Shown: positions 38,214 through 46,555 of the stretch, piece by piece
Numbering within the stretch: position 1 is the first letter of the stretch
Layout: every line of letters starts with the position of its first letter
NCBI RefSeq assembly: GCF_000472425.1
Contig: NZ_AXAI01000012.1
Location: 197,306-261,305 of the forward strand
DNA from: Bradyrhizobium sp. Tv2a-2
Lineage (GTDB): Bacteria; Pseudomonadota; Alphaproteobacteria; Rhizobiales; Xanthobacteraceae
DNA: 64,000 bases
Direction of reading: 5' to 3'
Position numbers and translations under genes: made by a program
Notes under the pieces: model-generated
Told to the model about the DNA's origin: nothing
The model's input: the letters and a program-made list of their open reading frames with translations, nothing else
Database searches by the model: none

Positions 38214-38303
38214 TTAAAACCGTTCCGGTCGCAGCAAGGCGTAGGTCAGGTAGATCAACAGGCCTAACGAGACGAGGCCGGCGAGCGAATAGTCGAATAG
38301 CAT
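38214..38303 (-). CDS. kdpF: K+-transporting ATPase subunit F
   Basis: This is a 29-residue single-helix peptide, MLFDYSLAGLVSLGLLIY then TYALLRPERF. The closing YALLRPERF is the KdpF signature. It stabilises the KdpFABC complex in lipid. It is placed directly ahead of kdpA in the same direction. Confidence 0.9.
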   Translation of the reverse strand: MLFDYSLAGLVSLGLLIYLTYALLRPERF

Positions 38304-38314
38304 GGCACGCTCCG

Positions 38315-38398
38315 TTACAGCCGCTCGCAGGCGTAGGTGTAGCCAATGGCGGCGGCGAACAATAACAGCGCAAGGGCCAACATCAGGACGTCCATCAT
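38315..38398 (-). CDS. 27-residue membrane micro-ORF upstream of kdpF
   Basis: The frame encodes MMDVLMLALALLLFAAA then IGYTYACERL: one hydrophobic helix followed by a charged end, the same design as KdpF but a different sequence. It stops 11 bp before the kdpF start on the same strand and is the first frame of the operon. Two adjacent ATGs (38398, 38395) are possible; a weak GAAAGAG precedes. I recall similar short frames before kdpF in other proteobacteria, usually unannotated, but I cannot confirm this here. Confidence 0.5.
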   Translation of the reverse strand: MMDVLMLALALLLFAAAIGYTYACERL

Positions 38399-38807
38399 GG
38401 CGCGCTCTTTCGTTGCTTGTTTGCGGGCGCAATTCCTGGCCGGGCGCGGGAGAGCAGATTGCATTGAATCAACCACGCGTTTACGCGCAATCCCACGCCC
38501 TGAGCCGTATTGCTGCGCATCAAGTGCCACTGTGCCCATATGTTTTCGAGCCTGGGGTAACGGCAATGTTATAGGATTCCTATAAAGGTCGGCCGCCGCC
38601 GCTTTCCGCCGTGCCGACCCTCCTTGCCACTCTTGTCACTCGCGCAGCCGCCGTCGTTAAGCCTGCTCGGGCGGCAACGGCTGATTTCGCAAGGATTTAT
38701 GCCGTCCTTATTTCTCGCCTGCGGGCTCCATCTCGATTTTAAATGCCGTTCGCATCATCTTCGGCCGCGGGGAATGGGTCGCGGACTTGTGAAGATGAGA
38801 TGACGCC
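38399..38807. other. Intergenic region between kdp operon and divergent unknown gene
   Basis: 409 bp without a supported gene. It should hold the kdp promoter. A 17-nt palindrome, TTATAGGA-T-TCCTATAA, lies at 38569-38585, and a TTATGCCG-TC-CTTAT box lies at 38697-38711. Nothing else stands out. Confidence 0.6.
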
Positions 38808-39266
38808 ATGCGGCTGGTCTTGCAACATGATCATGAGATGACGGATCGGCTCCCCGATTCGCCCGCTGTCACTGCGTCGCTCGTTCACAGCGTAATCGAC
38901 ACCATTTGCCGCCGCCATTCGCACCCAGGGCGAACGAGCGCGGTCGCGCGCATGGAGCGGCTGATTGCGGAGGAAGCCTGGATCGAAGTCGCGCTGGCGC
39001 TGATCGATCTGGAGCTTCCGCAATGGCAATTGCGCCGGCTCGCTTATGACGCAGGCGAATGGTACTGCGCGCTGTCGCGCCGGCGCGAACTGCCGGACTG
39101 GCTGGATCAGGCGGTCGAGGGTAGCCATCCGGATCTGCCGCGGGCCTTGTTGCAGGCTTTCCTCGAAGCTCAACGGATCGCCGCTTCCCCAAGGTGGCCA
39201 AGCGTACCCGCTACGCCGCGGGAGAGCGCGCCTCATATAAATCTCTGCTGCGATAATTTCGCTTAA
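38808..39266 (+). CDS. Hypothetical protein
   Basis: I do not recognise this 152-residue protein. It looks helical and soluble, with conserved-looking HSVIDTICRRHSHPGRTS and LIDLELPQWQLRRLAYDAGEWYC segments. There is no signal peptide or membrane helix. The ATG at 38808 or a second at 38838 (MTDRLPDSP) could be the start. Codon use is like neighbouring genes, which supports coding. It diverges from the kdp operon and is followed by another small unknown. Confidence 0.6.
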   Translation: MRLVLQHDHEMTDRLPDSPAVTASLVHSVIDTICRRHSHPGRTSAVARMERLIAEEAWIEVALALIDLELPQWQLRRLAYDAGEWYCALSRRRELPDWLDQAVEGSHPDLPRALLQAFLEAQRIAASPRWPSVPATPRESAPHINLCCDNFA

Positions 39267-39296
39267 GCAGATCATCTTGCTTACGCGGAGTCTTCC

Positions 39297-39572
39297 ATGC
39301 GCACGCATCCGTCGCACGCGCTCACGTCCGGCGAGGTGATCGCCCGCTTCCTTGTTCGAATGATCGTGATCGTCGTTTTCGCCGCAGTCGCCGGCATCGG
39401 GTTCGCACCAGGCCTTGCCATGCTGCTGTGGATGTCCACGCTCCTGAGCGCAGGCATTGCAGCGCTCAGACGCGAGTTGCCGCTTGCCAACGCCCTCAAT
39501 CATTGGGACGAGGCCGCGGCTTCTATTGCCCTGTGTTGCCTGGTCGAAAGCCTGAGCCGCGCCGCGGCGTAA
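39297..39572 (+). CDS. Small membrane protein, unknown
   Basis: A 91-residue protein with two predicted membrane helices (about residues 18-36, FLVRMIVIVVFAAVAGIGF, and about 40-58). A soluble helix with LPLANALNHWDEAAASIALC follows. No family is recognised. It starts 30 bp after the previous frame in the same direction and may be co-transcribed. Confidence 0.5.
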   Translation: MRTHPSHALTSGEVIARFLVRMIVIVVFAAVAGIGFAPGLAMLLWMSTLLSAGIAALRRELPLANALNHWDEAAASIALCCLVESLSRAAA

Positions 39573-39584
39573 CTTCGGCTGTCT

Positions 39585-39619
39585 TATGCCGCTCTTATCT
39601 TATCATATGCCGCTCTTAT
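39585..39619 (+). repeat. Direct repeat TATGCCGCTCTTAT x2 spaced 21 bp
   Basis: Two exact 14-bp copies start at 39585 and 39606, two helical turns apart, in the 222-bp gap before the 84-residue gene. A related box, TTATGCCG-TC-CTTAT, lies at 38697-38711 before the 152-residue gene. The spacing suggests binding of a regulator on one face of the helix. Confidence 0.5.
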
Positions 39620-39794
39620 GAGATCGGCTCTCCCCCGCCCTCGATTTCATATCCGGCCGCGCTGATATTCGATGCGTGAAGTCAAGCATGCTCCTTGCGA
39701 GTACCACCCGCGAACTTTCCGCGATGCGTGAAGGCAGCGAGGAAATGGCGGACGATCCGAACAAGGATGCTGCGATCTCTGGAAGGAAACTAAC

Positions 39795-40049
39795 GTGAAG
39801 CTTGCCGAACCTCCCTCGTGTAGTCCCACTCTGTCCACCGTCGTCTTCATTGGCCGCAACCGCAGGGGCAATTGGGTTGCCCGCGAACAGAACGGCCTCT
39901 TCGGCGGCCTCTTCGTCAACCGAGCGCAAGCCCTCAAATATGCGCTGTTCGAAAATGGCCACCACCCCGAAACCATCGTCGAGCTGTCGCGCGAAGTCGA
40001 GCTCGATATCCCGGGCAGCCTGATCGGCCCCGCAAGCCAGATGGTCTGA
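39795..40049 (+). CDS. Hypothetical protein
   Basis: An 84-residue soluble protein with GRNRRGNWVAREQNGLFGGL then FVNRAQALKYALFENG. It is not a family I can name. It begins after GGAAGGAAACTAACGTG, a good ribosome binding site, and is followed 18 bp later by a 149-residue unknown with its own AGGAGG. Codon composition is like its neighbours. It is probably the first gene of a three-gene unit ending in the DapA-like gene. Confidence 0.65.
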   Translation: MKLAEPPSCSPTLSTVVFIGRNRRGNWVAREQNGLFGGLFVNRAQALKYALFENGHHPETIVELSREVELDIPGSLIGPASQMV

Positions 40050-40067
40050 CAAGTCAAATTCAGGAGG

Positions 40068-40517
40068 ATGCAAATGGTGGAGCTCTGCCGTGCACCGGAC
40101 CTCAAATCGGACCTGGAGCAGGTCGTTGACACCATGATCGCGCTGACACGGCTATCGCGGCTGGACGGCGCCATCATTGCGGGCAGCGAAAGCATGGAGT
40201 TCTATCTCTCGCTGCGGCGACGCGGGTTCGTTCGCGTCACCACCTCCACCACGTCTCGCACAGCCCGGCGCCATTATTCGGTCGGCCTGATCGCGGCGCG
40301 GGACACGCTCGCGGCACTTGGCCAAGCCTCCGCATTCCTCGCCGCCAATGCGGCCGTCGCGATCCTGGTCGAGGCCAGTGACGGCCAGTTCTGCATGAAG
40401 GTGCGGGAGCGCCTGCAGCAGCTCGGCTTTCGCATCGAGGCCGGCGTGCGCTGTCACCGCGGCCTTGTGCTCTCCGCCTCCCGACAGGGATACGCGCAGA
40501 TGGCCGCTGCCGCGTGA
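40068..40517 (+). CDS. Hypothetical protein, alpha/beta fold
   Basis: This is a 149-residue protein. An early DGAIIAGSESMEFYLSLRRRGF segment alternates strand and helix and recalls a nucleotide- or SAM-binding Rossmann start, but no glycine-rich loop is clear. I cannot assign a family. AGGAGGATGCAA precedes the ATG, so the start is secure. It ends 6 bp before the DapA-like gene, which indicates joint translation. Confidence 0.6.
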   Translation: MQMVELCRAPDLKSDLEQVVDTMIALTRLSRLDGAIIAGSESMEFYLSLRRRGFVRVTTSTTSRTARRHYSVGLIAARDTLAALGQASAFLAANAAVAILVEASDGQFCMKVRERLQQLGFRIEAGVRCHRGLVLSASRQGYAQMAAAA

Positions 40518-40523
40518 ACGATC

Positions 40524-41444
40524 ATGATATCCTCGAAGCTGTATGCCTCGCTTGCGGGCTGCATTCCAGATCTTCCCACGCCGTTCGACGAGGACGGCGA
40601 GATCGATGACGAGGCCTTCGCGCGGCTTTGTGCGCGCCAGATCGCGGCGGGCGCGCCGGCGCTGGTCGTGGGCGAGACCGCAGGCGAGGCTTCGACCTTG
40701 TCGGCGGCAGAGGACGAGCGTCTGATTCGCACTGCCGTCGCGGTCTCCGATGGGCGCGTCCATGTGATCGCCGGCGCCGGCTCGAATTCGACCGGCCAGG
40801 CGATTGAGCTCGCTCGGCGAGCTGAAGCAGCAGGCGCCGATGCGGTGATGTCGGTCGTGCCCTATTACAACAAGCCGATGCAGGAGGGCATCGCCGCGCA
40901 TTTTCAGGCGATCGCGCTTTCGACCGGGCTGCCCATCATCCTGCACGACGTACCCTCGCGTACGGTTCGCGAGCTTGCTGACGACACGCTGCTGCGGCTC
41001 GCCGAGCGCCGGCAGTTCATCGGCTTGCGCGATGGGACGAGCGACGTCACCCGCCCGTTGCGCCTTTCAGGACGGTTGCCAGACAGCTTCCGTCTGCTGT
41101 CCGGCGACGATGCCACCGCGCTCGCCTATGTGGCCGCGGGCGGCGATGGCAGCATTTCGGCCGTCTGCAATGTCACGCCCGACCTCTGCCACATCATTCA
41201 TTCCAGCTTGAAGCAAGGACGGATGCAGACCGCCCGCTACCTGCAGCGCCGGCTCGGTGCACTGCAGACCTGCCTCGGCAAGGAGAGCCCGGCGGCGCTG
41301 AAATATGCACTGAGCCTGCTCGGCGTGATCCGTCCCACCATGCGCCTCCCGCTCGTCGAGCTTGACGAGCCCTCCAAGGCTGCGGTTGCGAGCGCGCTGG
41401 CGGACATGGACGATGAGGAGCTGCCCGCCGCCGCCGACGCCTGA
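40524..41444 (+). CDS. DapA-family (dihydrodipicolinate synthase-like) protein lacking the Schiff-base lysine
   Basis: A 306-residue TIM barrel of the DHDPS/N-acetylneuraminate lyase family. It keeps VVPYYNKPMQEGIAAHFQAI and HDVPSRT. However, the position of the catalytic lysine (family motif GLKDGTGD or GIKEATG) reads GLRDGTSD, with Arg169 encoded by CGC. The GTTGE substrate motif reads GETAGE. Family members form a Schiff base between this lysine and a 2-oxo acid, so classical activity is unlikely. It is not safely named dapA. It lies in an operon with two unknown genes. Confidence 0.85.
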   Translation: MISSKLYASLAGCIPDLPTPFDEDGEIDDEAFARLCARQIAAGAPALVVGETAGEASTLSAAEDERLIRTAVAVSDGRVHVIAGAGSNSTGQAIELARRAEAAGADAVMSVVPYYNKPMQEGIAAHFQAIALSTGLPIILHDVPSRTVRELADDTLLRLAERRQFIGLRDGTSDVTRPLRLSGRLPDSFRLLSGDDATALAYVAAGGDGSISAVCNVTPDLCHIIHSSLKQGRMQTARYLQRRLGALQTCLGKESPAALKYALSLLGVIRPTMRLPLVELDEPSKAAVASALADMDDEELPAAADA

Positions 41445-41672
41445 TCGCGACCGGAGCCGTTAACTTGCGTTTTGAGGCTTCGTTTCGATCGGTCGCGCTT
41501 TCCTTTTCCCGCTTCGGTTTTATAACCGGCGCCGGATCGACCTTTGCTTGCTAAATTATTGAAAAATATGACTTCTCGACTTTAGCCAGTGCGACTTTAT
41601 TCCCGGCTTTTATTGAAAAAATTTCATGTCCCGTTGGGAAACCAAACTGTCCGAGATGATACTCAATGAGTG

Positions 41673-41915
41673 ATGCTGGAAGTATTTCTCACAAAGCGCG
41701 GTCGGACGCGATGGGAGTGGCGGATCCTGGATTCGTCGGGGCAAACCATTATGGGCGCCTCCGAGAGCAACCGGGCCGAGGCCAAGTACCAGGGTGAGCG
41801 GGCCCTATTCCTGCTCTTGATGACCATGGCGAGGACGCCTATGCCCTCGCGCCGGACGCCCCAGGGCCGCCAACAGCAAGGCCCCCAACAACAAGGCCCC
41901 CAGCCAGCCCGTTGA
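41673..41915 (+). CDS. Hypothetical protein with Gln/Pro-rich tail
   Basis: An 80-residue protein with a small core (MLEVFLTKRGRTRWEWRILD then SSGQTIMGASESNRAEAKYQ) and a low-complexity C-terminus repeating QQQGPQ. The core is reminiscent of DUF1508-type beta-hairpin modules (WEWRILDSSGQ), but this is a weak impression. A GTG at 41670 directly before the ATG is also possible. The 228 bp upstream is markedly AT-richer than the surroundings and probably holds its promoter. Confidence 0.55.
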   Translation: MLEVFLTKRGRTRWEWRILDSSGQTIMGASESNRAEAKYQGERALFLLLMTMARTPMPSRRTPQGRQQQGPQQQGPQPAR

Positions 41916-41936
41916 CGTTACGCATGCGAGCCGAGA

Positions 41937-44702
41937 TCATTCCGCCGCCGTGCGCATCTCAACGCGCTCGGCCCGCGCCGCGCAGAACTTGAACTCCGGA
42001 ATCTTGCCGAATGGATCGAGCGCGGGGTTGGTCAGCAGGTTGGCCGCCGCTTCCGCGTAGCAGAACGGCATGAACACCATGTTCACGGGCACGTCGCCGT
42101 CGGCGCGGACCTTGACCTCGATCGCGCCGCGGCGCGTCTCCAGCCGGATGAAATCGCCGGGCATGAGCTTCATGCGCCGCATGTCCTTCGGCGACATGAA
42201 CGCGACCGCCTCGGGCTCGATTTCGTCGAGCACGCTGGCCCGCCGGGTCATCGCGCCGGTGTGCCAATGCTCGAGCACACGCCCCGTCGACAGCACCATG
42301 GGATATTCGGCGTCCGGCACTTCGTCGGGCGGACGGATATGCGCCGGCACGATCTTGCCGCGCCCGCTCTCGGTCGGAAAACCCGTGGTGAAGATGATCT
42401 CGTTGCCGGGCCTGCCCGGATCGTCGGCCGGATAGGTCACCGCGCCTTCCCGCACCAGACGGTCCCAGCTGATGTTGTTGAGGGACGGCATCAGCGAGGC
42501 CATCTCGGTGTAGACGTCGGCCGGGCCGTCGTAATTCCAGTTCAGCCCCATGCGCCTGGCGATCTCCTGGATAATCCAGAGGTCCTGGCGCGCATCACCG
42601 GGCGGCTTGATCACCTCGCGCGCCAGCTGGACGCGACGGTCGGTGTTGGTGAACGTGCCGGCCTTCTCGGCAAAGGCGGAGGCCGGCAGGATCACATCGG
42701 CGTGGAAGGCGGTCTCGGTGACGAAGAGATCCTGCACCACGAGATGCTCGAGCATCGCCAGCGCCTGGCGGGCATGCTGCAGGTCGGGATCGGACATTGC
42801 AGGGTTTTCGCCCTCGATATACATGCCACGGATCTCGCCGGCATGGACCGCATTCATGATCTCCACCACGGTGAGCCCGCGCTCCGGATCGAGCTCCTTC
42901 TGCCAGAGCTTCTCGAAGGCCGAGCGCATGTCGTCACGGCCAACAGGCTGGTAGTCCGGCAGGAACATCGGGATCAGGCCAGCGTCGGAGGCGCCCTGCA
43001 CGTTGTTCTGACCGCGCAGCGGATGCAGGCCTGTGCCGGGACGGCCGACCTGGCCGGTGATCAGCGCCAACGCAATCAGACAGCGCGCATTGTCGGTACC
43101 GTGCACATGCTGGCTGATGCCCATGCCCCAGAAGATGATGGAGGCACGCGAGCGTGCATAGAGCCGCGCCACTTCGCGCAAAGTCTCCGCCGGGATGCCG
43201 CAGATCGGCGCCATCTTCTCTGGCGTGAAGTCCTTGATCTTGGCCTTCAGCTCGTCGTAGCCCTCGGTGTAACCGGCGATATATTGCTCGTCGGTCAACC
43301 CCTCCGTGATGATGGTGTTGATCATCGCGTTAAGAAGCGAGACGTCGGAGCCCGGCTTGAAGGCGAGATGCTTGTAGGCATGGCGTGACAGCGTCTGCCG
43401 CCGTGGATCGATCACGATCAGCTTGGCGCCGTTTTTGGCTGCGTTCTTGATGAAGGTCGCGGCGACGGGGTGATTGACCGTCGGATTGGCGCCAATCACG
43501 ATGATCACTTCTGCATCCATCGCCGCCGAGAACGGCGCCGACACCGCGCCCGAATTCAACCCTTCCGTCAGCGCCGCGACGGAGGAGGCATGGCACAGCC
43601 GCGTACAATGATCGACATTGTTGGAGCCGAAGCCGGTGCGCACCAGCTTCTGGAACAGGTAGGCCTCTTCGTTGGAGCCCTTGGCCGAGCCGAAGCCGGC
43701 AAGTGCTTTCGGCCCGTGCTGGTCGCGGATCGCGACGAGACCCTTGGCAGCGATGTCGAGCGCCTCTTCCCAGCTCGCCTCGCGGAAATGCGTGAAGGGA
43801 TTGGCCGGATCGACCTGGTCGTTGGCGTCCTTCCTCGCATTCGGCAGCCGCACCAGCGGCTTGGTCAGCCGATGCGGATGATGGATGTAATCGAAGCCGA
43901 AGCGGCCCTTGACGCAGAGCCGGTTGTGATTGGCCGGGCCGTCGCGGCCCTCGGCATAAATCACCTCTTCGTCCTTGACCTGGTAGGTCACCTGGCAGCC
44001 GACGCCGCAATAGGGACAGAGTGAATCGACCTTGCGGTCGGCATAGACGGTGCGGGTCTGCTTCTCATCCAAAAGCGCCGCCGGCATCAGAGCGCCGGTC
44101 GGACAGGCCTGTACGCATTCGCCGCAGGCGACGCAGGTCGATTCCCCCATGGGATCGTCGAAGTCGAACACGATCTTGGCGCCATGGTTGCGATAGGCCA
44201 TGCCGATGACGTCGTTGACCTGCACCTCGCGGCAGGCGCGCACGCAGAGGCCGCACTGGATGCAGGCATCGAGGTTGACCCGCATCGCCGAATGGCTGGC
44301 ATCCGTCTGCCAGCGCTCGGCCGCGGGGAACCGGCTCTCGGTGACGCCGGTCCTCTCCGCCCAATGCCAGAATTTCGAATCGGGGTCGTGCGAGGTCTGG
44401 CGCGCCGGTTGGTCGGCGACGAGTAACTCCATCACCATCTTCTGCGCCGCAACCGCACGGTCGCTTGCGGTTTTGACCTTCATGCCGACCGTTGGCGTGC
44501 GCTTGCAGGAGGCAGCGAGCACGCGCTCGCCTTCGATCTCGACCATGCAGGCGCGGCAATTGCCGTCGGGGCGATAGTCCGGCGCCGGCGAATAGCACAG
44601 ATGCGGGATCTCCTGTCCCTGCCGCTTTGCCACTTGCCAGATGGTCTCGCCAGGTTTGGCGTCGACCTGCTTGCCGTCGAGTTCGAACTGAATCTTCGTC
44701 AT
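41937..44702 (-). CDS. fdsA: NAD-dependent formate dehydrogenase, alpha (molybdopterin) subunit
   Basis: It oxidises formate to CO2 at a bis-MGD molybdenum centre. Over 921 residues the order is: [2Fe-2S] domain (about 1-80), a His/Cys cluster segment, ferredoxin clusters CIQCGLCVRACREVQ and CVACGECVQACPTG, a further [4Fe-4S] motif CPYCGVGC, then the MGD domain with the metal-ligand cysteine in NNVDHCTRLCHASS. The open frame continues upstream, but ATG 44702 (MTKIQFELDGKQ) is the family start and overlaps the fdsGB stop as ATGA. No fdsC or fdsD follows, which is unusual for fds operons. Confidence 0.95.
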   Translation of the reverse strand: MTKIQFELDGKQVDAKPGETIWQVAKRQGQEIPHLCYSPAPDYRPDGNCRACMVEIEGERVLAASCKRTPTVGMKVKTASDRAVAAQKMVMELLVADQPARQTSHDPDSKFWHWAERTGVTESRFPAAERWQTDASHSAMRVNLDACIQCGLCVRACREVQVNDVIGMAYRNHGAKIVFDFDDPMGESTCVACGECVQACPTGALMPAALLDEKQTRTVYADRKVDSLCPYCGVGCQVTYQVKDEEVIYAEGRDGPANHNRLCVKGRFGFDYIHHPHRLTKPLVRLPNARKDANDQVDPANPFTHFREASWEEALDIAAKGLVAIRDQHGPKALAGFGSAKGSNEEAYLFQKLVRTGFGSNNVDHCTRLCHASSVAALTEGLNSGAVSAPFSAAMDAEVIIVIGANPTVNHPVAATFIKNAAKNGAKLIVIDPRRQTLSRHAYKHLAFKPGSDVSLLNAMINTIITEGLTDEQYIAGYTEGYDELKAKIKDFTPEKMAPICGIPAETLREVARLYARSRASIIFWGMGISQHVHGTDNARCLIALALITGQVGRPGTGLHPLRGQNNVQGASDAGLIPMFLPDYQPVGRDDMRSAFEKLWQKELDPERGLTVVEIMNAVHAGEIRGMYIEGENPAMSDPDLQHARQALAMLEHLVVQDLFVTETAFHADVILPASAFAEKAGTFTNTDRRVQLAREVIKPPGDARQDLWIIQEIARRMGLNWNYDGPADVYTEMASLMPSLNNISWDRLVREGAVTYPADDPGRPGNEIIFTTGFPTESGRGKIVPAHIRPPDEVPDAEYPMVLSTGRVLEHWHTGAMTRRASVLDEIEPEAVAFMSPKDMRRMKLMPGDFIRLETRRGAIEVKVRADGDVPVNMVFMPFCYAEAAANLLTNPALDPFGKIPEFKFCAARAERVEMRTAAE

Positions 44703-46402
44703 TCGGCTGCGTCCTTGAACTCGTCGGGGAAGTATTTGATCACGGAGGTTAGCGGATTGGAGGCCGCCTGGCCCAAACCGCAAATCGACGCGTCTCGCAT
44801 CGCCTGGCCCAATTGTTCGAGCAATTGCTGATTCCAGACCGGCCGTTCCATCAGCTTCACCGCCTTCTCCGTTCCGACCCGGCAGGGCGTGCACTGGCCG
44901 CAGCTTTCATCCTCGAAGAAGCGCATTAGGTTCAGCGCCGCGCCACGCACGCTGTCTTGTTGCGACAGGATCACGATCGCAGCCGAGCCGATGAAGCAGC
45001 CGTATTTTTCCAGTGTGCCGAAATCGAGCGGGATGTCGTCCATCGATGCCGGCAGGATGCCGCCAGACGCGCCACCCGGCAGATAGGCGTAGAAGCTGTG
45101 GCCATCGGCCATGCCACCGCAGAACTCGTCGATCAGCTGGCGCACGGTGACCCCGGCAGGCGCAAGCTTGACGCCCGGATTCTTGACGCGGCCGGACACC
45201 GAATAGCTGCGCAATCCATGACGTCCGTTGCGGCCCTGGGCGGTCCACCAGGCCGCCCCCTTCTCGACGAGGTCGCGCACCCACCACAAGGTCTCGACAT
45301 TGTTGATCAGCGTCGGCTGACCGAACAGGCCGACCTGGAACGGATAAGGCGGCTTGTGCCGCGGCAGGCCGCGCTTGCCCTCGATGCTCTCGAGCAGCGA
45401 CGATTCCTCGCCGCAGATATAGGCGCCGGCGCCGCGGCGCATGTGCAGCACCGGGCCATCGGGCGGAAGTTTTGCAAGCTCGCGTTCGAGGATCTCGCGG
45501 GCTGCTGGATATTCGTCGCGGAGATAGATGTAGACATCACTCGCCTCGACGATGTGGGCGCCGATCAGCGTCCCTTCCAGGAAGCGATGCGGATCGCGTT
45601 CGAGATAGTAGCGGTCCTTGAAGGTGCCGGGCTCGCCCTCATCGCCATTGACCGCCATCAGCCGCGGACCGGGCTCGCCCAGCACGGCGCGCCATTTTCG
45701 TCCCGTCGGAAAGCCCGCGCCGCCGAGACCGCGCAGGCTCGCATCGTCCAGCGCCTTGAGCACATCTTCTTTGGATGTCTCGCCCGAACGAAGCCGCCGC
45801 AGCAGCTTGTAGCCGCCGTCCGCGATATACGCCGCGTAATCGATATAGGCGGGCGGATGCGCGTGAGTCTCGCCGGCCTTTGCCGCGGCAAGCACGTTGG
45901 CGACGGTGGCATGGTCGACAAAGTTATGGCCAACCTCCGCGGCGGGCGCGGTGTCGCAGCGGCCGACGCAAGGCGCGCGCACCACCCGGATGCCGGGACC
46001 CGATTTGCTCTGCAGATCGGCCAACAGCGTCTCAGCCCCGAGCATCGCGCAGGTCAGGGAATCGCAGACCCGGATGGTCAGCGGCGGAATGTCGGGCTCG
46101 CCCTCCTTCACCACGTCGAAATGGGCATAAAAGGTCGCGGTCTCGAACACTTCGGCGAAAGACAGCCGCATCGCCTCGGCAAGTGCGGCGAGATGGGCGG
46201 CGGAAATCTGCTTGTACGTGTCCTGGATCAGATGCAGGTGCTCGATCAGGAGGTCGCGCCGCCGCGGCCGGTCGCCGAGCAATTGTTTGACCTCTTCGGC
46301 CGCGACCGGATCCACCTGGCGGCCCTTGGGTGTCGCCTTGGCCCGCCTGCGGCCTTCACCGGGATGTTCGAAGGTGCGGACCTTGTGCACGTCCTGGTTC
46401 AT
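44699..46402 (-). CDS. fdsB: Formate dehydrogenase gamma-beta fusion (NuoE/NuoF-like)
   Basis: A 567-residue fusion. Residues about 30-165 are a NuoE-type [2Fe-2S] domain (CDSLTCAML and APCVGRCDTAPA supply four cysteines). Residues about 205-560 are NuoF-like, with the FMN/NADH segments GLRGLGGAGFPTGRKW, NGDEGEPGTFKDRYYLERDP and GAYICGEESSLLES. The [4Fe-4S] motif ESCGQCTPCRVG follows. It passes electrons from FdsA to NAD+. In classical fds operons these are two genes, fdsG and fdsB. AAGGAG lies 11 bp before the ATG. Confidence 0.93.
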   Translation of the reverse strand: MNQDVHKVRTFEHPGEGRRRAKATPKGRQVDPVAAEEVKQLLGDRPRRRDLLIEHLHLIQDTYKQISAAHLAALAEAMRLSFAEVFETATFYAHFDVVKEGEPDIPPLTIRVCDSLTCAMLGAETLLADLQSKSGPGIRVVRAPCVGRCDTAPAAEVGHNFVDHATVANVLAAAKAGETHAHPPAYIDYAAYIADGGYKLLRRLRSGETSKEDVLKALDDASLRGLGGAGFPTGRKWRAVLGEPGPRLMAVNGDEGEPGTFKDRYYLERDPHRFLEGTLIGAHIVEASDVYIYLRDEYPAAREILERELAKLPPDGPVLHMRRGAGAYICGEESSLLESIEGKRGLPRHKPPYPFQVGLFGQPTLINNVETLWWVRDLVEKGAAWWTAQGRNGRHGLRSYSVSGRVKNPGVKLAPAGVTVRQLIDEFCGGMADGHSFYAYLPGGASGGILPASMDDIPLDFGTLEKYGCFIGSAAIVILSQQDSVRGAALNLMRFFEDESCGQCTPCRVGTEKAVKLMERPVWNQQLLEQLGQAMRDASICGLGQAASNPLTSVIKYFPDEFKDAAE

Positions 46403-46555
46403 GGATGCATTCCGCTCCTTACGTCTCTTAGAACGAGCCTAACTCCTGGTATGCCACGCGCCAATAGGAAATAAGGATGCTACTATAACGATTTAAAGGG
46501 GCAGGCGGTGTCAGCGCCAACCCCTTTGCGCGAGCTTCCGGACCTTTCGGTTCGG

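Noticed and set aside
40524..41444. Naming the gene dapA
   Set aside because: The Schiff-base lysine and the GTTGE motif are both altered, so 4-hydroxy-tetrahydrodipicolinate synthase activity is not supported.
46403..46555. Sigma-54 promoter before the formate dehydrogenase operon
   Set aside because: TGGC and GC elements are present but the GG-to-GC spacing is 6 bp, not the required 10.
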